Shown here: piece after piece, positions 37,438-45,809 of the stretch
How positions within the stretch are numbered: the stretch's first letter is position 1
Layout: each line of letters begins with the position of its first letter
Assembly (NCBI RefSeq): GCF_004005495.1
Contig: NZ_RZYA01000025.1
Location: 1 to 64,000 of the forward strand
Reading direction: 5' to 3'
Source: Streptomyces antnestii
GTDB lineage: Bacteria; Actinomycetota; Actinomycetes; Streptomycetales; Streptomycetaceae
Length of the DNA: 64,000 bases
Program-made: the position numbers and the translations under genes
Notes under the pieces: generated by a model
The model's database searches: none
Seen by the model: only the letters and a program-made list of their open reading frames with translations
Told to the model about the DNA's origin: nothing

Positions 37438-38976
37438 TCAACGGCGCACGCGCGCGCGGGAGTTCAGCGCGTTGGCCACTGTGTGGCCGATGGTGCCGAG
37501 GAGAAGCAGAGCGACGACCGTGCCCAGCGTGAATGCCTCGAACGCCGTCCGCGACACCCCCCACGTGCCGTGGAAGTCGTACGTGATGCCGAGCAGCGCC
37601 TCCAGCGTGCCGGGGAACAGGGCCGCCCAGGAGCCGATGAGGATCCACACGTACACCAGGACCGCGCAGACCATGAAGCCCTTGCTGCCGAACGGGACCT
37701 GGTAGGGGCGCGGTACGTCCCTGTGGCGCAGGCGCAGCACCACCAGGGCCGGGATCACCGTCAGGTACGAGAGCAGGAGCGTCGTCACCGCGACGGTCAG
37801 GACGACGGAGAACACGGCCGCCGCGTCGCCGTCCGCCAGGCGCATCGCCGCCACCATGAAGATCGTCGCGATCGCGCCCGACAGGAGGTTGGTGCGCACC
37901 GGTGTGCCGAGCGTCGGGTGGAACGCGCCGAGCTTGCGGCTGAAGAAGCCGCCGTCCGCCGCCGCCATCGCCTGCATCCGGTCGCTGACGATCATCCACG
38001 CGCTGCCCTGGGTGAGGAGCGCGAACACGAAGAGGAGCGCGGTCGTCTTCAGGAGTGCGCCGCTCGCGCCCCCGTAGACGGTGAAGATCGTCGCGGCGCC
38101 GTCCATGAAGCCGCCGATGCCGGTCACCTTGCCGGCCGGGACCACGGAGAGGATCGCGAGGACCGGCAGCAGGTAGCAGGCCGCCGCGATCGCCGCGGAG
38201 CGGCCGAGGGCCACGGGGACGTCGCGCTGCGGGTTGTGCATCTCCTCGCCCGCCGCGTTCGGGGCCTCGAAACCGACGTAGGCGAAGAGGAGGACCGGGA
38301 CCAGGGCCAGGAAGCCGGCCGTGGTGGGGCTGAACGTCGCCGCGTGCGCGCCGGTGGCACCCGTTCCGGTCAGGCCCTGGAAGCCGTGCTCCAGGCCGTA
38401 CGCCACCGCCGTACCCGTGAAGACGGCCAGAGCCAGGACCTTCGCCCCCGCGCCCGCCGTGGTGATCCACTTGCCCTTGCGCAGCGAGACCACCGCCGTG
38501 AGGATCGCGATCCAGATGAAGAGGATCTTGAACGTGTAGTCGGCGAACGTGCCCTGGCCGAGCTTGAACACGAAGCCGTCCCAGGTCTCCGCCGCGATGA
38601 ACACGAGGGAGCCGCCGAGCCAGATCGGGTTCGTCACCCAGTAGAAGAGGGTCGTGATCGCGGCCGTCAGACGGCCGAAGGCGAGCTTGACCCAGACGTA
38701 GGGGCCGCCCTCCTGGGGGAAGGCCGCGCCCGTCTCCGCGAAGAGCAGCGCGTACGGGATGAGGAAGGCGACGGCGATGACCGCCGTCCAGGTGACCGCC
38801 TCGCCGCCGCCCGTCGCGATCTGGCCGACCGTGTCGAAGGAGATGACCGCGGCCACCGCCATCGCGGTGATGTCGAAGCGGCGGAGGCTCCGGTGCAGGT
38901 TGGGGGTGGCGTCGGGGGTGGGTGCCGGCGCCTCTGGGTGCGGGCTCTGGTCTGTGGGTGTGGGTGTCTTGGGCAC
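37438..38976 (-). CDS. APC-superfamily amino-acid or polyamine permease
   Basis: The 512-residue protein has about 12 membrane helices from residue 33 on, including the APC signature start FDITAMAVAAVISFDTVGQIATGGGEAVTWTAVIAVAFLIPYALLFAE, YVWVKLAFGRLTA, GFEAPNAAGEEMHNPQRDVPVAL and LLSYLTVIPALVVLRLRHRDVPRPYQVPF. It probably imports an amino acid, polyamine or related amine. GTG 38976 follows GAGGACCG; the first 30 residues are Pro/Thr-rich. It lies after the aminotransferase gene on the same strand but is separated by 371 bases of repeats, so it may have its own promoter. Confidence 0.88.
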   Translation of the reverse strand: MPKTPTPTDQSPHPEAPAPTPDATPNLHRSLRRFDITAMAVAAVISFDTVGQIATGGGEAVTWTAVIAVAFLIPYALLFAETGAAFPQEGGPYVWVKLAFGRLTAAITTLFYWVTNPIWLGGSLVFIAAETWDGFVFKLGQGTFADYTFKILFIWIAILTAVVSLRKGKWITTAGAGAKVLALAVFTGTAVAYGLEHGFQGLTGTGATGAHAATFSPTTAGFLALVPVLLFAYVGFEAPNAAGEEMHNPQRDVPVALGRSAAIAAACYLLPVLAILSVVPAGKVTGIGGFMDGAATIFTVYGGASGALLKTTALLFVFALLTQGSAWMIVSDRMQAMAAADGGFFSRKLGAFHPTLGTPVRTNLLSGAIATIFMVAAMRLADGDAAAVFSVVLTVAVTTLLLSYLTVIPALVVLRLRHRDVPRPYQVPFGSKGFMVCAVLVYVWILIGSWAALFPGTLEALLGITYDFHGTWGVSRTAFEAFTLGTVVALLLLGTIGHTVANALNSRARVRR

Positions 38977-39347
38977 GACGGTCGGTCCTCGGGGGCTGCG
39001 GAGGGGTGGGACGGTGCGAATACCCGTGCGGGGGCGGGGGGTGTGGGGGGTGCCGGCTCGGTGGGGCGGGGCGGGGGCGTTTGGTGCGGCTCGCCGCGGG
39101 TGGGTGCGGCTCGGCTCGGCTTGGCTCGGTGGGGCGGGGGCGAGGGTGTTCGGTGGGGCTCGCCACGGGTGGGTGCGGCTCGGCGCGGGGTGCGCTCCAG
39201 TGCGGGGACGCGGCGGGATGTACGTGCTCGCTGTTCTATGGGTTCCGGCGCGAGCACATGAAGCCCGAGCGCTCCCCCACGTGGCTCCGCGCGCACATCC
39301 CGCCACGTCCCCTCCCGTCGGAACGCGGCTGCCGGCCGGTGGGGCTG
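38977..39347. other. G-rich repeat region, permease to aminotransferase
   Basis: This 371-base region is extremely G-rich. It contains an imperfect direct duplication of about 60 bases, 39057-39114 and 39125-39184, sharing CTCGGTGGGGCGGGG and GCGGGTGGGTGCGGCTCGGC-like parts with indels. No gene is seen on either strand that fits codon bias. It may form G-rich secondary structure. Confidence 0.7.
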
Positions 39348-40697
39348 TTACTTGATCTCGCCCGTCGGCGTCGTGCGCTCCAGGACCGAGCGGATCGCCG
39401 TCGCGGCCTCCTTGGCCTCCTGCTCCGTCATGATCAGCGGCGGGGACAGGACCAGGCTGTGGGCCGAGTCGCGGACGATGACGCCCGTCTCCTGCCGGAT
39501 CACGTCGTGCGGCATGCGCGCCGGGTTCAGGGGGAGAGGGGTGCGGGTCTCGCGGTCCGCGACCAGTTCGACCGCCAGCATCATGCCGACCGAGCGGATC
39601 TCGCCCACTATCGGCAGGTGGCCCAGTTCGGCCTCGAGCTGGTTGTGGAGGTGTTCGCCCATCGTGACCGCGCGGGCCAGGAGGCCCTCCCGCTCGATGA
39701 TGTCGAGGTTGGCGAGCGCGACGGCGGCCGCCACCGGGTGGCCGTTGTACGTGTAGCCCATCGGGAAGCCGTGGTCGCGGAGCAGGACCTCGGCCACGTC
39801 GTCCGAGACCATCAGGGCGCCCAGCGGGATGTAGCCCGAGGTGATGCCCTTGGCCGTGACGATGATGTCCGGCTGGATGCCGAAGTGCTGGGCCGCGAAC
39901 CACTCGCCGACGCGGCCGTACGCGGTGACGACCTCGTCGAAGATGAGGAGGATGCCGTGGCGGTCGAGGACCTCACGGACGCGCGGCCAGTAGTCGGCCG
40001 GCGGGACGAGCATGCCGCCGACACCCATGATGGGCTCGCCGATCATGGCCGCGATGTTGCTCGCGCCGATGTCCGCGATGCGCGCCTCGAGTTCGGCGAT
40101 CAGGAAGTCGGTGGGGTCCTCACCGTTGTAGAGCTCGGTGCGGTACGGCCACGGCGGCGTCAGGTGGCTGACGTGCGGCATCATCGGGGCGAAGCCCTCG
40201 TGGTAGACGGGGAAGCCGGTGGCCGAGCCGCCGCCGTAACCGATGCCGTGGTAGGCCTTGTTGCGGGCCAGGATCCAGGTCCGCGAGCCCTCGCCCCTGC
40301 GGTGGTGGTAGTAGCGGGCCATCTTGATGGCCGCCTCGTTGCCCTCGGAGCCGCCCGACGTGAAGTACACGTGGTTGAGGTTCTCGGGGGCCAGGCTCGC
40401 CAGGCGCTGCGACAGCTTGATCGCCGGCTCGTTCGAGAACTCCCAGAAGCTCGTGAAGTACTCGAGCTGCTTCATCTGGGCGTGCGCGACGTCCGCGACC
40501 TCCTCGCGGCCGTGGCCGATCTGCGCCAGCCAGAGGCCGCCCGTCGCGTCCAGGTAGCTGCGGCCCTCCGCGTCCGTGAGACGGCAGCCCTTGCCCTCCG
40601 TCATGATCACGCGCTCCTCGGCCGAGCCGGGGAGGTAGGGGTGGATGATGTGGGCCCGGTCCGTCGCGGCGAGCTGCTGTGCGGGGGTGAGGGTCAT
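39348..40697 (-). CDS. Class III (omega-type) aminotransferase
   Basis: The 449-residue PLP enzyme has the class III layout: TGGLWLAQIGHGREEVADVAHAQMKQLEYF, YFTSGGSEGNEAAIKMAR, AYHGIGYGGGSATG, VIGEPIMGVGGMLVPPADYW, LIFDEVVTAYGR (PLP-ring Asp) and IIVTAKGITSGYIPLGA with the PLP Lys in TAKG. It resembles putrescine, beta-alanine or 4-aminobutyrate:pyruvate aminotransferases and should move an omega amino group to pyruvate or 2-oxoglutarate. It belongs to a minus-strand cluster with an M20 hydrolase and ALDH, suggesting that the aldehyde it yields goes to the ALDH. Confidence 0.9.
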   Translation of the reverse strand: MTLTPAQQLAATDRAHIIHPYLPGSAEERVIMTEGKGCRLTDAEGRSYLDATGGLWLAQIGHGREEVADVAHAQMKQLEYFTSFWEFSNEPAIKLSQRLASLAPENLNHVYFTSGGSEGNEAAIKMARYYHHRRGEGSRTWILARNKAYHGIGYGGGSATGFPVYHEGFAPMMPHVSHLTPPWPYRTELYNGEDPTDFLIAELEARIADIGASNIAAMIGEPIMGVGGMLVPPADYWPRVREVLDRHGILLIFDEVVTAYGRVGEWFAAQHFGIQPDIIVTAKGITSGYIPLGALMVSDDVAEVLLRDHGFPMGYTYNGHPVAAAVALANLDIIEREGLLARAVTMGEHLHNQLEAELGHLPIVGEIRSVGMMLAVELVADRETRTPLPLNPARMPHDVIRQETGVIVRDSAHSLVLSPPLIMTEQEAKEAATAIRSVLERTTPTGEIK

Positions 40698-40721
40698 GGT
40701 GTGTTCGTCCCTTCGAGGGCG

Positions 40722-40812
40722 TGAGGGGCTTCGGGGGTGTGAGGGGCTTCAGGGGCTTCAGGGGCTTCAGGGTTTGAGGGTTTTTGGGGCTTGAGGGTTT
40801 TGAGGTTTTGGG
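40722..40812. repeat. Degenerate GGGGCTTCA tandem repeat at a gene 3-prime end
   Basis: About nine 8-10-base units (GGGGCTTCA, GGGTTTGA, GGGGCTTGA, GGGTTTTGA) occupy the gap between the M20 hydrolase stop and the aminotransferase start. Confidence 0.85.
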
Positions 40813-40815
40813 GGT

Positions 40816-42168
40816 TCAGGCGGCTGCTCGTGTCGTCATTGCCAGCGCGGCCAGCGCCAGGGTCTTCGCCGTGGCCACCAGGTCGCTGACCTCGATGTAC
40901 TCGTCGATGGTGTGGAGCGTCGGGGAGCCGTCGGGGCGCGTGGCCGTGGGGCCCAGGCAGACGGCCGGGGTGTTCGCGAGGCGCGTCAGGGTCGCCGCGT
41001 CCGTCCAGGACGGTTCGCCGAGGATGCGCGGGCTGTGGCCGATGCTCGTCGCCGAGGCCAGGACCGACGCGACCAGCGGGTGTCCGCCGTCGACCTCCGC
41101 GGGCGGGAGTTCCGTGTCCCAGGCGAAGGCCGGGGGGTACGCGGCCAGCCAGGGGTCGGCCGACACCGCCTTCGCCACGGCCGTCTCGATGTCCTCGCGG
41201 ACCCGGCTCGCCCAGCCGCCGGCGTCCGCCTGGACGGGCAGGTACGTGACGTCCAGGGACACCTCGCAGGACGCCGGGTATGTCACCCACCACTCCCCGC
41301 CCTTGATCATCGTCGGGACGATGGAAGGGGGCGGGAGGAGAGGGTGGCGGTGGGCCGGGTCCGCGGACCAGCCCGCCCGGAGGTTCTGGAGCGCGGCGAG
41401 GACCGGGAGCGTCTTCTCGATCGCGTTGACCGCGCCGCCCTTGCGCCAGTCCCCCGGCGGGTGCTCGGCGTGGCCCGGCCGGCCGGCGACCGTGACCGTG
41501 CCGCCGAGGATGCCCCGCTGGGCTGTCACTACGTCGAGGTCGGTGGGCTCGGGCACGATCGCGGCGTCCGCCCGTACGCCGTACCCCACGGACGCCAGGG
41601 TGCCGGCGCCGTTCCACTCCTCGTCGGTCGCCGTGTTGATGAGGAGGTCGCCGGGGAGGCGGATGCCGAGCGCGGCCAGGGTCTCGGCCGCGATGACGGC
41701 TGCCGCGATGCCGCCCTTCATGTCGCAGGTGCCGCGGCCGTAGAGGCGGCCGTCGCGGACGGTGCCCTCGAAGGGGTCCGAGGTCCATTCCCTGCGCGGC
41801 TCCGCGGACACGACGTCGATGTGGCCGTTGAAGAGCAGGCTTCTGCCGTTTCCCGTGCCCGGGAAGCGCGCGATCAGCTGGGGGCGGCCGTCGAAGCCGA
41901 GGCCCGGTGGCGTCTGGGGTGAGGGCGGCAGGTCGGACGGCTTCGGGGTGAAGACGTCCGCGGTCGCACCCGCCGCGCGCAGCCGGGCCGCCAGGTACTC
42001 CTGGAGGTCGGCCTCGTCGCGGGCCGGTTCCGACGCGTCGCCGCGGACCGTCGTGTCGAAGCCCACCAGGTCGCAGGTGAGGGCGATCAGGTCGTCGGTA
42101 CGGCTGTCGATCGCCGCGAGGAGCGCTTCGGTGTCCGTGGGTGCGTGGTTCATGGGTACGTGGCTCAT
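40816..42168 (-). CDS. M20-family amidohydrolase/peptidase
   Basis: The 450-residue enzyme is an ArgE/DapE/CPG2-type dizinc hydrolase: metal ligands in LLFNGHIDVVSAE, RGTCDMKGG and TATDEEWNGAG (the catalytic Glu), and a dimerisation domain with SLDVTYLPVQADAGG. It should cut an N-acyl amide or peptide bond; by context the product may be the amine used by the aminotransferase. I chose ATG 42168 because it overlaps the ALDH stop as ATGA; ATG 42183 lies further upstream. It is the second gene of the minus-strand cluster. Confidence 0.85.
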   Translation of the reverse strand: MSHVPMNHAPTDTEALLAAIDSRTDDLIALTCDLVGFDTTVRGDASEPARDEADLQEYLAARLRAAGATADVFTPKPSDLPPSPQTPPGLGFDGRPQLIARFPGTGNGRSLLFNGHIDVVSAEPRREWTSDPFEGTVRDGRLYGRGTCDMKGGIAAAVIAAETLAALGIRLPGDLLINTATDEEWNGAGTLASVGYGVRADAAIVPEPTDLDVVTAQRGILGGTVTVAGRPGHAEHPPGDWRKGGAVNAIEKTLPVLAALQNLRAGWSADPAHRHPLLPPPSIVPTMIKGGEWWVTYPASCEVSLDVTYLPVQADAGGWASRVREDIETAVAKAVSADPWLAAYPPAFAWDTELPPAEVDGGHPLVASVLASATSIGHSPRILGEPSWTDAATLTRLANTPAVCLGPTATRPDGSPTLHTIDEYIEVSDLVATAKTLALAALAMTTRAAA

Positions 42169-43628
42169 GCGTACGTGATCCAAGTCGTCTTGAGGCCCGT
42201 GTACTTGTCGAGGGAGTGCAGCGAGAGGTCCCGGCCGTGGCCCGACTGCTTGAAGCCGCCGAAGGGGGTCATCGGGCTCAGCGCGTCCACCGTGTTCACC
42301 GAGACGGTGCCGGCCTGCAGGGCGTCCGCGACGCGGTGGGCGCGGCCCAGGTCACGCGTCCACAGCGAGGCCGCGAGGCCGTACGGCGAGTCGTTGGCCG
42401 TGGCGATCGCCTCGGCCTCCGTGGTGAAGGGGTGGACCGTGAGGACCGGGCCGAAGAGCTCCTCGCGGGCGAGCGGTGCGTCGGGGCGCAGGCCGGTGAC
42501 GATCGTGGGCGTCAGGTAGGCGCCGTCGCGCGTGCCGCCCACGATCACCTGGCCGTCCGTCTCCTCGATCGCCCGGTGGACGCGGATCGCCTGGGCCTCG
42601 TCGACGAGGGGGCCGAGGTTCGTGGCGGGGTCCAGCGTGTCGCCCGGCACGAAGCGTGCCGCGTGCTCGGCGACCTTGGCCGTGAACTCGTCGGCGACCG
42701 AACTCTCCACCAGGAGGCGGGTGTTGGCCGAGCAGACCTGTCCGGCGTTGTACGCGAATCCCCAGGCCGCGCGCTCCGCCGCCGCCTCCAGGTCCGCGTC
42801 CGCGAAGACGACGTTCGGGCTCTTGCCGCCCGCCTCGGGCCAGACCTGCTTCATGTTCGACTCGGCCGCGTAGGACAGGAAGAGCTTCGCGACCGCGGTC
42901 GAGCCGGTGAAGACGAGGGTGTCGACGTCCGGGTGCAGGCCGAGGGCGCGGCCCGCGGTGTCGCCCATGCCGGGGACGACGTTGAGGACGCCGTCGGGCA
43001 GGCCCGCCTCGGCGGCGAGTTCGGCCAGGCGCAGGGCGGAGAGCGGGGACTGCTCGGCCGGCTTGAGCACGACGCTGTTGCCCGCGGCGAGGGCCGGGGC
43101 CAGCTTCCAGCTCGCCAGGTCCAGGGGGAAGTTCCACGGGACGACGGCGCCCACGACACCGAGCGGGGTGCGGCGGACCGTCGCCAGGTTGCCCGGGGGC
43201 GCCGGCGCGATCTCGTCGTACAGCTTGTCCGCGGCCTCCGCGTACCAGGCGAAGACACCGGCCGCGCCGGGCACGTCCACGCCGTACGACTCGGCGATCG
43301 GCTTGCCCATGTCGAGGGTGTCGAGGAGGGCCAGCTCCTCGGCGTTGGCCGTGATCAGGTCGGCGAGGCGGAGGAGGGTGCGCTTGCGGGTTGCCGGGTC
43401 CGTGCGGGACCAGCGTCCGTCGTCGAAGGACTCGCGGGCGGCGCGGACGGCCGCGTCGATCTCGTGGCCCTCGCCCCGGGTGACCTGCGCGGTGACCTTT
43501 CCAGTGGCCGGGTCGACGGTGTCGAACGTGGCTCCCGACCGCGCCTGGGTCCATGCGCCGCCGATGAACGCCTGGGTGCGCGGGGTCAGTTCGGCTGCTC
43601 GGCGCTGCCAGTCTGCGTGGGTGTTCAT
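42165..43628 (-). CDS. NAD(P)-dependent aldehyde dehydrogenase
   Basis: The 487-residue ALDH has the Rossmann motif VVPWNFPLDLASWKLAPALAAGNSVVLKPAEQSPLSALRL, the catalytic Glu in PEAGGKSPNVVF, the nucleophile Cys in FAYNAGQVCSANTRLLV and the C-terminal FGPVLTVHPF and PFGGFKQSGHGRDLSLHSL. The last part resembles PuuC-type gamma-glutamyl-aminobutyraldehyde and other aminoaldehyde dehydrogenases. It should oxidise the aldehyde made by the adjacent aminotransferase to an acid. First gene of the minus-strand cluster, divergent from a TetR regulator. Confidence 0.9.
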   Translation of the reverse strand: MNTHADWQRRAAELTPRTQAFIGGAWTQARSGATFDTVDPATGKVTAQVTRGEGHEIDAAVRAARESFDDGRWSRTDPATRKRTLLRLADLITANAEELALLDTLDMGKPIAESYGVDVPGAAGVFAWYAEAADKLYDEIAPAPPGNLATVRRTPLGVVGAVVPWNFPLDLASWKLAPALAAGNSVVLKPAEQSPLSALRLAELAAEAGLPDGVLNVVPGMGDTAGRALGLHPDVDTLVFTGSTAVAKLFLSYAAESNMKQVWPEAGGKSPNVVFADADLEAAAERAAWGFAYNAGQVCSANTRLLVESSVADEFTAKVAEHAARFVPGDTLDPATNLGPLVDEAQAIRVHRAIEETDGQVIVGGTRDGAYLTPTIVTGLRPDAPLAREELFGPVLTVHPFTTEAEAIATANDSPYGLAASLWTRDLGRAHRVADALQAGTVSVNTVDALSPMTPFGGFKQSGHGRDLSLHSLDKYTGLKTTWITYA

Positions 43629-43944
43629 GCGGCGACTCCTTCAGGTGCGGGTGTGGCCTTGTGGCGTTCGGCGGCCGGGGCACGGGGTGCGCGGGGTGCG
43701 GGGTGCGGGGGACGATCGCGGTGCCCCGGCGCGCCAGGACCGGCCGTGGCGGTGGATCGTCTGCGGCCCGCCCGGCCGCGTGCCCCGCGCCTGGCGCGGT
43801 GCCGTCGGGAAGCCGCCGCCCCTACAGCTTCGACTCCCACCTCGACTTCTTTGTGGCGAGATTCAAACAATGGATCGCCGGGTCGTCAATGCCTTACCTG
43901 CCAGGAACTTGATTTATTTGAATCTGGTGACAGAGAATTAGGCC
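43629..43944. other. ALDH / TetR divergent control region
   Basis: This 316-base region carries the promoters of the catabolic cluster and of the TetR gene. ATTCAAA (43861-43867) and TTTGAAT (43917-43923), each part of AGATTCAAAC / TTTGAATCTG-type arms, form a spaced inverted repeat near the TetR start and are candidate operators. No gene is seen in the region. Confidence 0.55.
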
Positions 43945-44559
43945 ATGGGGAACAAGCCTGGGCGACCGAAGAACCAGACCGCGCGACGCGAGGCGCTCGT
44001 CGACGCGGCCGGGCGCGCCATCGCCGAGCGCGGGCTCGACGGGCTGCGCATCAAGGACATCGCCGCGGAGGCGGGGGTGTCGGCGGGGTCGGTCCTGTAC
44101 TACTACCCCGAGCTGGACGAGCTGGTGGTCGAGGTGCACCAGGGCGCCGTGGAGCGCTATCTCACCGCCCGCCAGGCTTCGGTCGACGGCGTGATCGGGG
44201 CGGCGGCGCGACTGCGGGCCCTGCTGGGGAGCGGGCTGCCGGGCGGCTCGGGGGACGCCGTGCACGGGCTGCTGTTCGAGCTGCACCGGCGCGCCGACCG
44301 CAGCTCCGGGCACGCGACCCTGATGGCCTCGCTCTTCGCCCGCGAGGTCGCCCTGTACTCGACGATCCTCGAAGTCGGCGTGGCCGTAGGGGAGTTCACA
44401 CTGACGGAGCCCGTCGCCGACGTCGCGCGCAACCTCGTCGCGCTGGAGGACGGCTACGGACTGCACATCGTCAGCCGCAACACCGAGCTGACCCCGGACG
44501 TCGCCCGCCGCCTGCTGCTCGGCTACGCGCGGACGGTCACGGGGTGCCCGGAGCTGTGA
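43945..44559 (+). CDS. TetR-family repressor
   Basis: The 204-residue regulator has a TetR HTH at residues 14-60 (ARREALVDAAGRAIAERGLDGLRIKDIAAEAGVSAGSVLYYYPELDELVVEV) and a helical ligand domain (ELHRRADRSSGHATLMASLFAREVALYSTIL). It is divergent from the ALDH-M20-aminotransferase genes and probably represses them in the absence of the substrate. ATG 43945 is preceded by A+T-rich sequence with the inverted repeat ATTCAAA/TTTGAAT. The ligand is unknown. Confidence 0.9.
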   Translation: MGNKPGRPKNQTARREALVDAAGRAIAERGLDGLRIKDIAAEAGVSAGSVLYYYPELDELVVEVHQGAVERYLTARQASVDGVIGAAARLRALLGSGLPGGSGDAVHGLLFELHRRADRSSGHATLMASLFAREVALYSTILEVGVAVGEFTLTEPVADVARNLVALEDGYGLHIVSRNTELTPDVARRLLLGYARTVTGCPEL

Positions 44560-44651
44560 CACCGGCGGGAACCATCCGCAGAGCAGATCTTTTCGAGCGG
44601 AAGCTTCTGCTCCAGTGATGGATTCTGAGGGCCGGGCGCCCTGTCGGCCTC

Positions 44652-45560
44652 TTACGACCTGAGCGCCTCCCGGCACGCCGTCGCGAACGCCTGCGCCCGG
44701 CCCGTCAGGCGCACCCCGCGCAGCTTCGCGAGGACGACAGGGAGCGCGGGCAGCGGGTCGGTGAGCGGCAGCGCGACGACGCTCGACCCGTCGTACGTGC
44801 GGTCGTGCGCGGGCCGCTGGTTGAGCATCGACCAGCCGTACCCTGCGGCGACCAGGGCGCGCACGGTCTCGTAGCTCCGGGTGCGGTGGCTGATGCGGGG
44901 CTCGACGCCGGCCTTGGCGGCGACGGCGCGGAAGTAGTCACGGCTGGCCGGCAGGTCGAGCAGGATCATCGGCTCGTCCGCGAGGTCGGCGAGGCGGGCC
45001 CGGCCGGCCTCCGCGAGCCGGTGCCCCTCCGGGACCAGGGCGTACGGCGGGGACATCGCCAGGACCTCGCACTCGATGTCGGGGTCGAGATCCATCTCGT
45101 AGAGCAGCGCCAGCTCGCAGACGCCGGTCCGCAGGCTGTCCTGCACGCCCGGGATGTCGCCCTCGACGACCTCGACGCGCACGGCGGGCTGGCGCTCGCC
45201 GAACTCGCGCAGCAGGCGGGGCAGGTAGAACGGCGCGAGTGTCTGAAAACAGCCCACGCTCAGCTCGCCGACCAGGTCGGCGCCCAGACTCCTGGCCGAT
45301 TCGGCCAGCTCGTCGGCGTGCGTGAGGAAGCCGCGCAGCTCGTGCAGGAAGCGCTCCCCCGCGGCCGTCAGCGCCAGGCCCTTCGCGTGCCGGCGGATCA
45401 GGAGCTGCACGCCCAGCTCGCGCTCCAGATGGTGCACGGCGGTGGACACGGCGGACTGCGAGACGTTGATGCGCTGCGCGGCGGCGGTCATGCTGCCGAG
45501 CTCGGCGGCGGCGAGGAAGTACCGCAGCTGCACGAGGGTGAAGTTCGCGTCCTTGGCCAT
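44652..45560 (-). CDS. LysR-family transcriptional regulator
   Basis: The 302-residue protein has the LysR winged HTH at its N-terminus (FTLVQLRYFLAAAELGSMTAAAQRINVSQSAVSTAVHHLERELGVQL) and a periplasmic-binding-like effector domain (LVGELSVGCFQTLAPFYLPRLLREF, GVCELALLYEMDLD). It is divergent from the NCS1 permease gene and probably controls it. ATG 45560 starts the conserved MAKDANFTLVQLRYF. An inverted repeat that fits a LysR box lies 37 bases upstream. Confidence 0.9.
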   Translation of the reverse strand: MAKDANFTLVQLRYFLAAAELGSMTAAAQRINVSQSAVSTAVHHLERELGVQLLIRRHAKGLALTAAGERFLHELRGFLTHADELAESARSLGADLVGELSVGCFQTLAPFYLPRLLREFGERQPAVRVEVVEGDIPGVQDSLRTGVCELALLYEMDLDPDIECEVLAMSPPYALVPEGHRLAEAGRARLADLADEPMILLDLPASRDYFRAVAAKAGVEPRISHRTRSYETVRALVAAGYGWSMLNQRPAHDRTYDGSSVVALPLTDPLPALPVVLAKLRGVRLTGRAQAFATACREALRS

Positions 45561-45596
45561 GGCTGGATTGTGCCCCCGGGCCCCCCGAGCTGTCTG

Positions 45597-45613
45597 CATC
45601 TGGAAAACAGATG
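45597..45613. promoter_or_regulatory. LysR-type box CATCTG-N5-CAGATG
   Basis: A perfect inverted repeat with 6-base arms and a 5-base spacer contains the LysR T-N11-A core (TCTGGAAAACAGA). It lies between the LysR gene and the NCS1 permease gene. Confidence 0.65.
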
Positions 45614-45809
45614 TAACACAAGGGAAATCAATGTTTGACCGGGGATTACGAGGGCGGCGAGACTCCCGAACCAGAACCAAACGGCCTTTACGCCGCCCCT
45701 ACACCCGCCCCACCCGTTCCCACCAAGGGCTCCCCGGCCCACCCCTCTCTCCAAGGCTCTCCCAGGCTCTTCCCCCGCTCTTCCCGCTCTCCCAGGACAG
45801 GGATTCCGC

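Noticed and set aside
42141..44618. An 825-codon plus-strand open frame across ALDH and TetR
   Set aside because: It is antisense to ALDH and out of frame with TetR, which both have clear motifs. Composition is that of a shadow frame.
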